This document shows positions 36,032-44,607 of a DNA stretch of 64,000 nucleotides, one piece after another. Both the position numbers and the translations under genes were made by a program. How positions within the stretch are numbered: position 1 is the first letter of the stretch; each line of letters opens with the position of its first letter. The stretch is from Chryseobacterium defluvii. GTDB taxonomy: Bacteria > Bacteroidota > Bacteroidia > Flavobacteriales > Weeksellaceae. Under the pieces are notes generated by a model. The model was not told where the DNA came from. It ran no database searches and was given only the letters and a program-made list of their open reading frames with translations. The stretch spans positions 1,116,001 through 1,180,000 of the forward strand of contig NZ_JACHLE010000001.1 in NCBI RefSeq assembly GCF_014204415.1, written 5' to 3'.

Positions 36032-36991
36032 ATGAAAAAAAATATTCCTTTTCTACTTTTAGCTCTACTCTTAAATTCCTGCTTAAATGAATCAGAAAAA
36101 AAAACGGATAAGAACTCTATTAGTGATAGTTCGAATAATATTCAAAATCTAAAGAATATAATGACAAGCAAGCCCTTTAACAAAGCAAAGCTATTAACTA
36201 CTACAGACCTCAATCGAGTATTAGCTATTCAAGACAGTTTAAAAAGTACAGGTATCACTAATCCTATTGATATAGACAATATAATCTTAAATCAAGTGAA
36301 AGGCAATTTGGTAGAGTATGTAGCTTGGGGAGCTGGTAGAACTTTAAAGGGCTATAATGTAAGGATTGAGAAGCTTGAGATTTCAAGTTTTAATATTGTA
36401 TGGGACAATATTAGTCAAAGAGAGGATTTTACCGAACGCTATTTTGATATTTATCAACAGGCAAATTGTGCTTCAACACCTCGACAATGGAAGGAGACAC
36501 TTGAATTGAAAAATATAGCAAATGAATCTGTTATATTTCATAAAAACAACTATTTTAAATCTTCAAAAGAGATTGCCTTTAAAGTAGATATCCCAGCAAC
36601 TCCTAACCATATTATTCAAAGAATCGTTTTTAGTACACCAGATGAATGGTTAACAAAAAACTCTGTAGTCACAAATAATTCAAGAGTTGTTGAAATTGAA
36701 ATTCCTGCGGAGAAAAAAGCTTTTGTTAAGCTACAAAAGATTATAAAAAATAATATCATTCCGTATACAGTAACTATTCAAATTGACGGAAAATTACTTG
36801 CCGACTATAAGTGGAATGATAGTAAAGGTAAAGGTAGTATCAAGAATTATAGTTCACCTATTTCCAAATTTATACCTATTGAAAAAAGAACGTTTACCAT
36901 CACCGGCTTTAGAAAGATTGGCAAAGCCGGAAATTTAGAAGTCATATTTGATGAAAGGCCAGTTAACAGGACCGAAGATTGTATCTTCTAA
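36032..36991 (+). CDS. Orphan lipoprotein of unknown function
   Basis: A 319-residue lipoprotein with signal IPFLLLALLLNSC (lipobox LNSC) and then a Lys/Ser/Asn-rich linker. I do not recognise the family. The middle part contains WDNISQREDFTERYFDIYQQ and a Cys-containing CASTPRQWKETLELKNI. The C-terminal half is beta-rich (YTVTIQIDGKLLADYKWND) and ends ERPVNRTEDCIF. The gene is visibly more AT-rich than its neighbours and stands alone between a small-peptide locus and gcvP, which hints at acquisition. I see no partner gene and no clear terminator. The 290-nt gap to gcvP holds only the gcvP terminator. Confidence 0.65.
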   Translation: MKKNIPFLLLALLLNSCLNESEKKTDKNSISDSSNNIQNLKNIMTSKPFNKAKLLTTTDLNRVLAIQDSLKSTGITNPIDIDNIILNQVKGNLVEYVAWGAGRTLKGYNVRIEKLEISSFNIVWDNISQREDFTERYFDIYQQANCASTPRQWKETLELKNIANESVIFHKNNYFKSSKEIAFKVDIPATPNHIIQRIVFSTPDEWLTKNSVVTNNSRVVEIEIPAEKKAFVKLQKIIKNNIIPYTVTIQIDGKLLADYKWNDSKGKGSIKNYSSPISKFIPIEKRTFTITGFRKIGKAGNLEVIFDERPVNRTEDCIF

Positions 36992-37230
36992 AAAAGGAAT
37001 TATTAAGTCTTTAATCAAAATAATTGCTAATGATTGATCTGACAAAACTAAACTATTCGTTCATATAAAAATCTAAGCTAACTATAAAACGAGTTTAAGT
37101 GCAAACTTAAGATTAAATTCATAAATGAAATTTAGTAAATAATTTGAAATTTTGTGCTTCGAAAACCACTCGAAAGCAAAGTCCGAAAATGTTGATCAAT
37201 CAACAATCCTTCTCTCTGCAACACAAAGCA

Positions 37231-37257
37231 AAATCCCTCTCAAAACTGAAAGGGATT
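37231..37257 (-). terminator. Terminator downstream of gcvP
   Basis: AATCCCT at 37231 pairs with AGGGATT near 37257 around a loop; on the minus strand the stem is followed by TTTTGCTTTG. It lies 28 nt after the gcvP stop. Confidence 0.7.
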
Positions 37258-37284
37258 CATTATATCTAAAAATTAGCTATTCTA

Positions 37285-40143
37285 TTACATATAAGCCTCA
37301 ATCGGCTCACAGGTACAAACCAGATTTCTGTCCCCATAAGCTTCATCTACTCTTGAAACGGAAGCAAAAAATTTGTGTTCCCTTACCCACTCCAGCGGAT
37401 AAGCTGCTTTTTCCCTGCTGTATGGCTTATCCCAGGAATCAGAAATCACCAGTTGTTCCGTATGCGGAGCATTTTTCAAAACATTATTGGTTGCATCGGC
37501 TTCACCGTTGGCAATTTCATCAATCTCTTTTTTGATAGAGATCAGTGCATCTGCAAAACGATCGATTTCTGCCTTGCTTTCAGATTCTGTAGGTTCGATC
37601 ATTAATGTTCCGGCTACCGGGAAAGAAACCGTAGGCGCATGGAAACCATAGTCCATTAATCTCTTCGCTACATCAGCGACCTCAATTCCTAATGATTTGA
37701 ACTGACGGAAATCTACAATACATTCGTGGGCCACTCTTCCGTTCTCATTTGAGTATAAGATCGGGAAATGCTCTGCCAGTATCTCTTTTAAATAATTGGC
37801 ATTTAAAATGGCATGTTCTGTGGCTTTTTTCAGGCCTGAAGTTCCCAGCATTTTAATATAGGCATAAGAAATATTCAGGATCAGCCCTGAGCCGTATGGT
37901 GCGGCAGAAATTCCTTCAATAGCTTCTTTAGTCCCGATTCTGATATTTGCATTCGTAGGAAGGAAAGGAACCAGGTGTTTAGCCACACAGATAGGGCCAA
38001 CTCCGGGGCCACCTCCTCCGTGAGGAATGGCGAAAGTTTTGTGAAGATTAAGGTGGCAAACATCTGCCCCGATGTTACCCGGACTTGTAAATCCAACCTG
38101 AGCGTTCATATTGGCTCCATCCATATAGACCTGTCCTCCGTGCTGGTGAATAAGGTTGGTAATTTCTTTAATATTGGCATCGAAGAAACCGTAAGTAGAC
38201 GGATATGTGATCATCACACAGGATAAGTTCACAGAATGTTCTTCCGTTTTGGCTTTCAGGTCTTCGAAATCGATTTCCCCGTTTTCAAGGTTCTTCACTA
38301 CCACGATCTTCATTCCCGCCATTGCTGCGGAAGCAGGATTGGTTCCGTGCGCAGATTGAGGGATCAATACTACATTTCTGTGGCCTTCTCCTCTTGAAAT
38401 GTGATATTCCCTGATCACCATTAATCCTGCATATTCTCCCTGTGCGCCAGAGTTCGGCTGCAATGAAGTTCCTGCAAAACCTGTGATCTCAGCAAGATCT
38501 TTTTCCAGCTCACGGATCATTTCCTGATACCCGGTTGCCTGATCTACCGGTACAAATGGATGTACACTTCCCCAATGATCCCAGGAAAGCGGGAGCATTT
38601 GAGTTGCTGCGTTCAGTTTCATGGTACAGGAACCAAGAGAGATCATTGAATGCGTCAGTGACAAGTCTTTTCTTTCCAGACGCTTGATGTAACGCATCAA
38701 TTCTGTTTCCGTATGGTATTTATTGAATACTTCTTCCGTAAGAATTTCGTCTTTTCTTAAGATATCTGCAGGAATATTGTAGGCTTCTTTTATTTCCAAT
38801 TTGAAAGCCTGCTTATCTTTAAACTGGGCAAATGAAGTCATCAGATAGTTCAGTTTCTCCAGCGTTGTACTTTCGTTGATCGCAATGCTTACAACACCTT
38901 CTGTGAAATAGTTCAGATTAAGCTTGTGATCTCTCATCATTCTTCCTAATCTTCCTTTTTCATCCTCACTCATTAAGATTTTCACCGTATCAAAGATGGG
39001 CTCTTCTGCGGTGTTATATCCTAAAGCTTTAAGGCCGTTACGTAAAGCATTTGCTTTAAAGTGGATCTGATCAGCTATATAATTCAATCCTTTCGGGCCG
39101 TGATAAACCGCATACATCCCTGCCATTACCGCCAAAAGAACCTGAGCCGTACATATATTTGAGGTCGCTTTTTCTCTCTTGATGTGCTGCTCTCTTGTCT
39201 GTAGAGCCATTCTCAATGCACGTTTCCCGTACATATCCTGAGAAACCCCGATAATTCTTCCCGGAATGTCTCTTTTATACTCTTCCCTGCAGGCAAAGAA
39301 TGCCGCATGGGGCCCGCCGTATCCCATTGGAATACCAAATCTCTGGGTCGTTCCCACAGCACAGTCAGCACCCATCGATGCCGGGGATTTCAGCTTAACC
39401 AAAGCCATCGGGTCACAGGCTACTACCACCTGAAGATCCAACCCTTTATATCCGGCGATATCTTCCGTATAATCTAAAACGATACCGTTTTTACCGGGAT
39501 ATTGTAACAATACTCCATAATAAGAAGCATCAAACTGGTGGGTCCTGTGATCTCCTGTTACAATTTCGATTTCCAGCCCTTCTGCTTTCGTTTTTAAAAC
39601 TGATACGGTCTGAGGCAGAACCAATTCGGAGACAAAGAATTTATTGGCTCCGTTTTTCTTCTGGTCTTTAGTCCTGTTGTTGAGGAACATATGCATTGCT
39701 TCAGCAGCAGCCGTAGATTCATCCAGCAGAGATGCATTAGCTAATGCAAAACCTGTAAGATCGCATACAACAGTCTGGAAATTAAGAAGAGCTTCCAGTC
39801 TTCCCTGTGCTATTTCCGCCTGGTAAGGGGTATAAGCCGTATACCAGCTCGGATTTTCAAAAATATTTCTCTGAATAGCCGATGGTAAAAGCGTATTGTA
39901 ATATCCAAAACCGATATAGCTTGTAAACTCAGTATTTTTCGATGCTAATTCTTTCGAGTGATTCAGCATTTCGTATTCTGAAAGGGGTTCTGAAATTTCA
40001 AGGTCTTTTTCTAAACGGATAGAAGATGGGATGGTCTGAGAAATCAACTCTTCAATACTTGAAACGCCAACTTTTTCCAACATCGCCTGTTTATCGGCTT
40101 CATTAAGGGAAATGTGGCGATTCACAAACTGTTCTGTATTCAT
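37285..40143 (-). CDS. gcvP: Glycine dehydrogenase (decarboxylating), P protein
   Basis: The P protein of the glycine cleavage system decarboxylates glycine with PLP and passes the aminomethyl group to the lipoyl H protein. The 952 residues match the fused alpha-beta form. The N-terminal half has FVNRHISLNEADKQAML, SYIGFGYYNTLLPSAIQRNI and NPSWYTAYTPYQAEIAQGRL. The C-terminal half has LGSCTMKLNAATQMLPLSW and the PLP Lys702 in LNLHKTFAIPHGGGGPG. I chose the ATG at 40143, which gives the canonical N-terminus; an upstream TTG would add a foreign 23-residue piece. gcvT and gcvH are not adjacent, as is common in Bacteroidota. No glycine riboswitch was recognised upstream. Confidence 0.98.
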   Translation of the reverse strand: MNTEQFVNRHISLNEADKQAMLEKVGVSSIEELISQTIPSSIRLEKDLEISEPLSEYEMLNHSKELASKNTEFTSYIGFGYYNTLLPSAIQRNIFENPSWYTAYTPYQAEIAQGRLEALLNFQTVVCDLTGFALANASLLDESTAAAEAMHMFLNNRTKDQKKNGANKFFVSELVLPQTVSVLKTKAEGLEIEIVTGDHRTHQFDASYYGVLLQYPGKNGIVLDYTEDIAGYKGLDLQVVVACDPMALVKLKSPASMGADCAVGTTQRFGIPMGYGGPHAAFFACREEYKRDIPGRIIGVSQDMYGKRALRMALQTREQHIKREKATSNICTAQVLLAVMAGMYAVYHGPKGLNYIADQIHFKANALRNGLKALGYNTAEEPIFDTVKILMSEDEKGRLGRMMRDHKLNLNYFTEGVVSIAINESTTLEKLNYLMTSFAQFKDKQAFKLEIKEAYNIPADILRKDEILTEEVFNKYHTETELMRYIKRLERKDLSLTHSMISLGSCTMKLNAATQMLPLSWDHWGSVHPFVPVDQATGYQEMIRELEKDLAEITGFAGTSLQPNSGAQGEYAGLMVIREYHISRGEGHRNVVLIPQSAHGTNPASAAMAGMKIVVVKNLENGEIDFEDLKAKTEEHSVNLSCVMITYPSTYGFFDANIKEITNLIHQHGGQVYMDGANMNAQVGFTSPGNIGADVCHLNLHKTFAIPHGGGGPGVGPICVAKHLVPFLPTNANIRIGTKEAIEGISAAPYGSGLILNISYAYIKMLGTSGLKKATEHAILNANYLKEILAEHFPILYSNENGRVAHECIVDFRQFKSLGIEVADVAKRLMDYGFHAPTVSFPVAGTLMIEPTESESKAEIDRFADALISIKKEIDEIANGEADATNNVLKNAPHTEQLVISDSWDKPYSREKAAYPLEWVREHKFFASVSRVDEAYGDRNLVCTCEPIEAYM

Positions 40144-40284
40144 TTTTTTTATTAGATTTTGTTTGTAAAAAAGATGGGTAAAAATACAATTTTTTAAGGG
40201 ATTGTACAACAAGTGTAAACAGCAGATAATTCACAGATGATTTTAATGCCCCACATTGAGATCAGCAATATAAACTGTTTTACC

Positions 40285-40307
40285 GGATAAGTTCCAAAAT
40301 CTTATCC
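40285..40307. other. Hairpin upstream of gcvP
   Basis: GGATAAG and CTTATCC form a 7-bp inverted repeat with a 9-nt loop, 142 nt upstream of the gcvP start, in the gap shared with the divergent 50-residue gene. It may be a leader structure or an operator; nothing more can be said. Confidence 0.35.
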
Positions 40308-40426
40308 TGTTTTCTGAAGCTGTAAAACATACCCGGCTTTAACAATAAAACATGCTGATAATCAGCTTTTAAATATTTTTCAAAAATTTATTAATTATAT
40401 TTATTCTAAATTAATATATTTGTAGC

Positions 40427-40579
40427 ATGAATATGATCGTTCCTTTCAAAGTACCCCCATTAACGCCTGTATTTGCTTTCAATAATGAAGACCTATACTG
40501 CGAGAAAAAGTCTTGCTGTAAGAAGTTCAAGAAAGGGAAAAGGTGTAAAAAGTGTCCCGGAAGAAAAAAATTAGCTTAG
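40427..40579 (+). CDS. 50-residue Cys- and Lys-rich small protein
   Basis: A short + strand gene encoding MNMIVPFKVPPLTPVFAFNN, then a basic Cys-rich tail (LYCEKKSCCKKFKKGKRCKK ending CPGRKKLA). The tail has five Cys in a C-x4-CC-x8-C-x2-C spacing, suggesting a small metal-binding or disulfide-linked miniprotein. It ends 1 nt before the stop of the convergent DnaJ-domain gene, which fits a real gene boundary. A TATATTTG box at 40415-40422 lies only 5 nt before the ATG, so the message may be nearly leaderless. An alternative start two codons on is possible. I recognise no named family. Confidence 0.6.
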   Translation: MNMIVPFKVPPLTPVFAFNNEDLYCEKKSCCKKFKKGKRCKKCPGRKKLA

Positions 40580-40580
40580 T

Positions 40581-41228
40581 CTAATTAAAGCTTTTGACCA
40601 GAAAATAAATGGCCAGTATAAGCAGTACTACGGCCAGAAATATTCTCATAATTTTCGGCTGGCCATGTGGGTTGGCAACAGTTCTACGCTGAGATTTGAA
40701 CAGATCTTCCACATTATTCCTGAATTTCTCCGTATCATTTTCAAAAACCTCCGTGATTGTAATTCCTCTGACAACAGTCTTATGCAGTAATGAATTAGTT
40801 GCATGAAGCAGGATCTGGAATTTTCCGTCTCTAAACTCGGTAATCTTAAATATTCTTTCACCATACGCTTTTTCCAGACCGAAAGGCAGGACTTTCACTA
40901 CATCAGCGTTGTGAGTCTGCCAATTGATGATGATTTCTTCCCCTTTTTTGGCATGGATTTTATTAGCCGTAAAGGTTTTGATCAGGGGCGGAAGATTGTA
41001 TCTGAAATTTTTCTGATGGCTTTCTAAATTCTGATCGTAAGCCTTTTTTCTGACCGAATCCGTCAAGACCTCATAAGCTTCCTGAATTTCACGGAAACGA
41101 TCGGCAAAGAAATCATCATTTCCGTTTTTATCCGGATGGTATTTTAAAGACAGCTTTCTATATGCCTTTTTGATGTCTTCTTCCGAAGCATCATGAGAAA
41201 TTCCCAGGAAATAGTAGTAGTCTTTCAT
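40581..41228 (-). CDS. DnaJ-domain membrane protein
   Basis: A 215-residue protein with an N-terminal J domain (1-66). The J domain includes [20 protein letters not shown] and the HPD tripeptide at 31-33 (KYHPDKNGN), which activates an Hsp70 ATPase. A beta-rich middle region follows ([19 protein letters not shown]). The C-terminus is a membrane helix ([19 protein letters not shown]), so the J domain is probably held at the inner membrane facing the cytoplasm. No Gly/Phe or zinc-finger region is present, so it is not a full DnaJ. I chose the ATG at 41228; a start at 41240 adds four residues. Confidence 0.9.
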   Translation of the reverse strand: MKDYYYFLGISHDASEEDIKKAYRKLSLKYHPDKNGNDDFFADRFREIQEAYEVLTDSVRKKAYDQNLESHQKNFRYNLPPLIKTFTANKIHAKKGEEIIINWQTHNADVVKVLPFGLEKAYGERIFKITEFRDGKFQILLHATNSLLHKTVVRGITITEVFENDTEKFRNNVEDLFKSQRRTVANPHGQPKIMRIFLAVVLLILAIYFLVKSFN

Positions 41229-41620
41229 GTAACCCTGCAAAAATAAGGATTTATTTTTCGAATTTATTTTTATTTGTTGCTAAAATGGTTAGAATACTTG
41301 TCATTTAGTATGCTTTTTAAACGCAAAGGGTGCAGAAAAATTTAAAGTTTTTTACTGTTTTTGAAGAGCACAAAGGCGTTCCACTTAGCGAAGATTGGAT
41401 AAAATTGCCATTCCGGACAAAATCACAGGTTTTATTTAGCATGCAATCTTTAATAAGATCTATTTATACTGTATTTATCATTCCGAATATAAATTGAAGA
41501 CTTACGAGTGTAGTTCAGAAGTGTAGTGAAGGATCTCTATTCTGGCATATAATTGCTAAAGTCTCCGATATTGAAAGTATGAGCCATTAAGATTGAAATA
41601 AGTAATTCAGATTATTAAGT

Positions 41621-41672
41621 TTTAGATTCTTCAGGAACTACGTTCGCAAAACTTTGTTTTGTGTTCAGAATG
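41621..41672. repeat. 52-bp dispersed repeat, copy A
   Basis: A 52-bp sequence beginning TTTAGATTCTTCAGGAACTA is the reverse complement of 43197-43248 with one mismatch. It lies in a 600-nt gap between the DnaJ-domain gene and the sigma-factor operon. The rest of that gap contains decayed relatives of the same element and the GC-rich hairpin, and no gene. Confidence 0.8.
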
Positions 41673-41771
41673 GAATGGCAGAGGGTGTTAAAAAGAATGC
41701 TAAAATAGAATACCTATAAAAATATTTTCAGGATTTTGTTCGACATAAGGGCATTGATGTTGTATAAAAAG

Positions 41772-41808
41772 GCTCCGGCGCGGGAAGCTTTGCTTCCCGC
41801 GCCGGAGC
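41772..41808. repeat. GC-rich hairpin with GC-TTT-GC tip, copy 2
   Basis: A perfect 17-bp stem (41772-41788 with 41792-41808) around TTT, with the same GCTTTGC tip as the hairpin at 24347-24402 but an unrelated stem sequence (GCTCCGGCGCGGGAAGC). It lies 31 nt after the stop of the last gene of the sigma operon (minus strand) and lacks a T run. Confidence 0.8.
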
Positions 41809-41838
41809 TAACAATTTCAATTGAGTTTAATAGTCTGA

Positions 41839-42099
41839 TTATGCTTCAAAACTTTCGTTTTTCTTATTGCAGCATCTTGAATTGAATTTCTTTTTAAATT
41901 TTCCTTTCATTTCCTGATACTGCTCCTCATTCATTTCCCGGATCTTATCTGCAAGGCCGAAAGGCGATCTTTCTTTAATTCCATATTCATCAAATATACC
42001 TTTCATGAATTTTTTTCTTTGTCCTACTTTTTTAGCAGCTAAAGCTACTCCTACAACGGCCAGTGCTCCCAAAGCACCTTTTAATGCTGAATTTTTCAT
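41839..42099 (-). CDS. Small membrane-associated protein of the sigma operon
   Basis: An 86-residue protein, last gene of the sigma-factor operon. The N-terminus is a short Ala-rich hydrophobic segment (ALKGALGALAVVGVALAAKK). The rest is basic and helical: FDEYGIKERSPFGLADKIREM, then NEEQYQEMKGKFKKKF and CCNKK. The piece MNEEQYQEMKGKF resembles DKLSPEEREKFKEVW of the upstream protein, so the two may share a folding unit. I recognise no named family. A role in envelope-stress control by the sigma factor is inferred from position only. Confidence 0.65.
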   Translation of the reverse strand: MKNSALKGALGALAVVGVALAAKKVGQRKKFMKGIFDEYGIKERSPFGLADKIREMNEEQYQEMKGKFKKKFNSRCCNKKNESFEA

Positions 42100-42190
42100 T
42101 TTTCAAAATTTTAAATTTTACTACTTCTTGTTTTTTTATATAGACGAATGAAATTTAATTTTACTTTACTACTTCTTTAAAAATTTCAGA

Positions 42191-42529
42191 TCATTCGTTG
42201 TTTCTGTTGAAGAATCCTCCTGCACATCTCTTTCTCCATACTTCCTTAAATTTTTCTCTCTCCTCAGGAGACAGTTTATCCATTTTCTCCATCATTTTTC
42301 TTTCTTTAAAATCCCGTACTCCTCTTCCAAATTTACCATGGAAACCTCCAAAAAGGATCTTACTTAGCACCAATATTCCCATTGCCTGCCAGAATGTAAT
42401 GGATTTTACCCCAAGGATTTCGGGAAGTAAAGCATTCCAAAGCCACATCACGATCCATGTAACCGCTAAAAAGATCAATGGCGGGCATAGGATTAAAAGA
42501 GGCCAGGCTTTTTTGTATTTGTTATTCAT
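42191..42529 (-). CDS. Two-helix membrane protein next to the ECF sigma gene
   Basis: A 112-residue membrane protein: two hydrophobic segments (WPLLILCPPLIFLAVTWIVM and FWQAMGILVLSKILFGGF), then a basic cytoplasmic tail with MMEKMDKLSPEEREKFKEVW and RKRCAGGFF. It lies 12 nt after the sigma-factor stop, the usual position of an anti-sigma factor. It has no recognised zinc or ASD motif, but the tail could bind sigma. The LSPEEREKF element also resembles the LTxxQ family of envelope-stress proteins. Assignment as anti-sigma is inference. Confidence 0.65.
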   Translation of the reverse strand: MNNKYKKAWPLLILCPPLIFLAVTWIVMWLWNALLPEILGVKSITFWQAMGILVLSKILFGGFHGKFGRGVRDFKERKMMEKMDKLSPEEREKFKEVWRKRCAGGFFNRNNE

Positions 42530-42541
42530 AATATCTTCTTT

Positions 42542-43096
42542 CTAACTGTTTAAATCTTCGTATAACTTTCTTAATCTGTTCCTTAAATGCTTCACAGCAT
42601 AATTTTTCCTGCTGATGATAGTTTTAATATTTTCGCCCTGTTCATCGGCTATTTCCTGGAGCGTTCTGTCATTTAATTCGTTTTCAACGTAAACCAGCCT
42701 CTGCTTTTCAGGAAGTTCTTCGAGGGCTTCAAAGAGCTTTTTCCAGATCTCATCCTGAAACATCTTCACTTCCGGTCCGGCGCTTTCATCCATAAGCAAA
42801 ATATCTTTGATAGAAAAATCACCATCCTCATCTTCATATACAAAATCCTCAAGATTCTCTGTTTTCTTTTTACGGTAACGGTCTGTGATCTTATTGGCCG
42901 TAACCCGATACAGCCAGCCCCCGACATTCACAATCTCCGAAAGATTGGTAAGGCTGCTGAACTGATACCACACTTCCTGCAGAATATCTTCCGCATCCTC
43001 CGTATTTTTTACTTTGGGACGGATATAGGACATCAGTTTCCCGCCGTATTTAGAAACGGTCTGCGAAATGATATTTTCCTTTTCCTGTTGTGGCAT
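42542..43096 (-). CDS. ECF-type RNA polymerase sigma factor
   Basis: A 184-residue sigma-70 family factor of the ECF group. Region 2 has LMSYIRPKVKNTEDAEDILQ and NVGGWLYRVTANKITDRYRK. Region 4 has LEELPEKQRLVYVENELND, then a helix-turn-helix TLQEIADEQGENIKTIISRK. I prefer the ATG at 43096, which is preceded by an A-rich leader and gives a normal N-terminus; an ATG at 43120 would add 8 residues. It heads an operon with two small membrane proteins. No classical anti-sigma domain is encoded nearby, so its control may differ from the standard FecR-type pair of Bacteroidota. Confidence 0.93.
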   Translation of the reverse strand: MPQQEKENIISQTVSKYGGKLMSYIRPKVKNTEDAEDILQEVWYQFSSLTNLSEIVNVGGWLYRVTANKITDRYRKKKTENLEDFVYEDEDGDFSIKDILLMDESAGPEVKMFQDEIWKKLFEALEELPEKQRLVYVENELNDRTLQEIADEQGENIKTIISRKNYAVKHLRNRLRKLYEDLNS

Positions 43097-43191
43097 TATT
43101 ATTTTTTCGACGATCTCCATATTGCTATGACGATCGGCCTTTTGTTTTTACTTTAATAAATTTAAAATATTTTTATTTAAGGCTGATTTTG

Positions 43192-43355
43192 CTTGTCATT
43201 CTGTACACAAAACAAAGTTTTGCGAACGTAGTTCCTGAAGAATCTAAATTACTAATTAAATCTTCATGGTTCAAATTTTAAATTGCCAGGAACCTGATCA
43301 GATATTTATAAAATAAAGAGATTCTTAACTACGTTGTGCTTCATTCTGAATGACA
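43192..43355. repeat. Repeat element with 52-bp copy B and TCATTC ends
   Basis: The left part (43197-43248) is the inverted copy of 41621-41672. The element starts CTTGTCATTCTG and ends TTCATTCTGAATGACAG, so its ends are inverted repeats of each other, as in small non-autonomous elements. It fills the gap between the sigma factor and the DoxX-like gene. No coding is seen in it. Confidence 0.7.
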
Positions 43356-43372
43356 GCACCTATATTTACAAG

Positions 43373-43399
43373 AAACGGAAAGCAAAATACTTTCCGTTT
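43373..43399. terminator. Hairpin downstream of the DoxX-like gene
   Basis: A perfect 10-bp stem AAACGGAAAG/CTTTCCGTTT with a 7-nt loop. The longer T run is on the + strand, but it sits 27 nt after the minus-strand DoxX-like stop. It may act in both directions. Confidence 0.6.
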
Positions 43400-43425
43400 T
43401 ATTTTTTCTGAAAATTTGTCAGTTT

Positions 43426-43884
43426 TTAATTCAAATAAATACCGAAATACCACGTCCATGCAATTAAAATGATCTGCATCGGAATCCTTTCCTTATAAAG
43501 ATATTCCATTCCGGGACCGGTATAATCTGCCTTAAATATATTGATATTTTTCTTTGATGAATTGATATTAGCTACAAAAACCAAAAGGTAAAAAATAATC
43601 AGCAAGATAGCAGTGGTCTCCCGGATCGAGGGGATCATCAGTCCGATTCCTGCTGCAATTTCAATGATTCCCGTGGCATATACCCAAAACATTTTAGCAG
43701 GAATAAAATCCGGAATCATCATGGCCATTCCTTTCTGAAATTTAAAATGGGAAAAGCCGGTGAAAATAATGAAGACCGCCATTCCGAGATTGCCCGGGAA
43801 TAAAAAATTCCAGCTCCCCTGTAATACTTTTGTCCCCAGCAAAGCCAGAATAAAGGCGCCGAAAAGGATTATCAATAACTTCAT
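43426..43884 (-). CDS. DoxX-like membrane protein
   Basis: A 152-residue protein with four membrane helices (KLLIILFGAFILALLGTKVL, GNLGMAVFIIFTGFSHFKF, KMFWVYATGIIEIAAGIGLM and TAILLIIFYLLVFVANI), the topology of DoxX/MauE relatives. The pattern GFSHF before the second helix and IIEIAAGIGLMIPSIR in the third are typical. These proteins are tied in other bacteria to thiosulfate oxidation or redox partners, but most have no assigned role. It stands alone, with a gap of 148 nt to the upstream SRPBCC gene that contains one GCAGATT repeat. Confidence 0.8.
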   Translation of the reverse strand: MKLLIILFGAFILALLGTKVLQGSWNFLFPGNLGMAVFIIFTGFSHFKFQKGMAMMIPDFIPAKMFWVYATGIIEIAAGIGLMIPSIRETTAILLIIFYLLVFVANINSSKKNINIFKADYTGPGMEYLYKERIPMQIILIAWTWYFGIYLN

Positions 43885-43894
43885 ATGTAATATA

Positions 43895-43927
43895 TCTCGC
43901 AGATTGTGCAGACCAGGCAGGTTTTTA
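43895..43927. repeat. GCAGATT-type intergenic repeat, copy 1
   Basis: TCTCGCAGATTGTGCAGACC followed by AGGCAGGTTTTT. It is a diverged copy of the family seen three more times at 50211, 50336 and 50870. Confidence 0.55.
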
Positions 43928-44032
43928 TTTTGCTTGAAATTAATAAGTTTACATGTTTATTTCTTTCTCAATAAAATACCATACTATCTGTGAAAATCCG
44001 TGTAATCTGTGGTTAATAAATACTCTCTCTAA

Positions 44033-44479
44033 TTATTTTTTTTCAGCCAGTTCCTTTATCACTTCAAAACCTTTTATAAAGCCGGTATTCATATGCTCTT
44101 CCCAAGCTTTATCTATCTGCACTTCTGCGTGAAGCTTCGTTTTTCCGTCCAGATCGGTCAGAAAGTACTTTTCAAAGGAACCGCTCCACTCCATCACTTC
44201 TTTGCTTTGGGTATCTTCTACTCCGTTGCTTACCATTCCCAGATGTTTAAAAACAATCTGATTAGGCTCGTCCAGACTATCTATCGTAGAGACCATTCCT
44301 TCATCATTGGCATTAAGGAAGTATGTTTTTCCGCCTACTTTCCAGTCAGATTTCATTTTAGATTCCGATCCCGGACTGAAAAATTTCGTCCATTCAGTGT
44401 ATGTTTCAGCTCCCCAAAGAATATCCCATACTTTTTGTAAAGGTGCATTGATCACTGTTTCAAAAGATAATGTTTCCAT
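44033..44479 (-). CDS. SRPBCC (AHSA1/START-like) protein
   Basis: A 148-residue protein of the START/AHSA1-type helix-grip fold, which holds hydrophobic ligands or acts as a co-chaperone. Family blocks are FETVINAPLQKVWDILWGAE, KVGGKTYFLNANDEGMVSTI and the C-terminal helix HMNTGFIKGFEVIKELAEKK. Length and order fit the standalone form. It is similar to the next gene upstream (44608-45036), so the two are probably tandem paralogues. No ligand can be assigned. Confidence 0.88.
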   Translation of the reverse strand: METLSFETVINAPLQKVWDILWGAETYTEWTKFFSPGSESKMKSDWKVGGKTYFLNANDEGMVSTIDSLDEPNQIVFKHLGMVSNGVEDTQSKEVMEWSGSFEKYFLTDLDGKTKLHAEVQIDKAWEEHMNTGFIKGFEVIKELAEKK

Positions 44480-44607
44480 TGTAATACATTTTAATTTGAT
44501 AATAAAGAATAATAAAAATAAACCATTAAGGTCACATTAAGTTGTTAAGAATATTAAGCTTTTGCTTTTTAATACTATTCTTATTTTTTTATGACATCAA
44601 AGTTAAT

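Noticed and set aside
40143..40426. Glycine riboswitch upstream of gcvP
   Set aside because: No tandem aptamer-like structure was recognised; only a 7-bp hairpin at 40285-40307 is seen.
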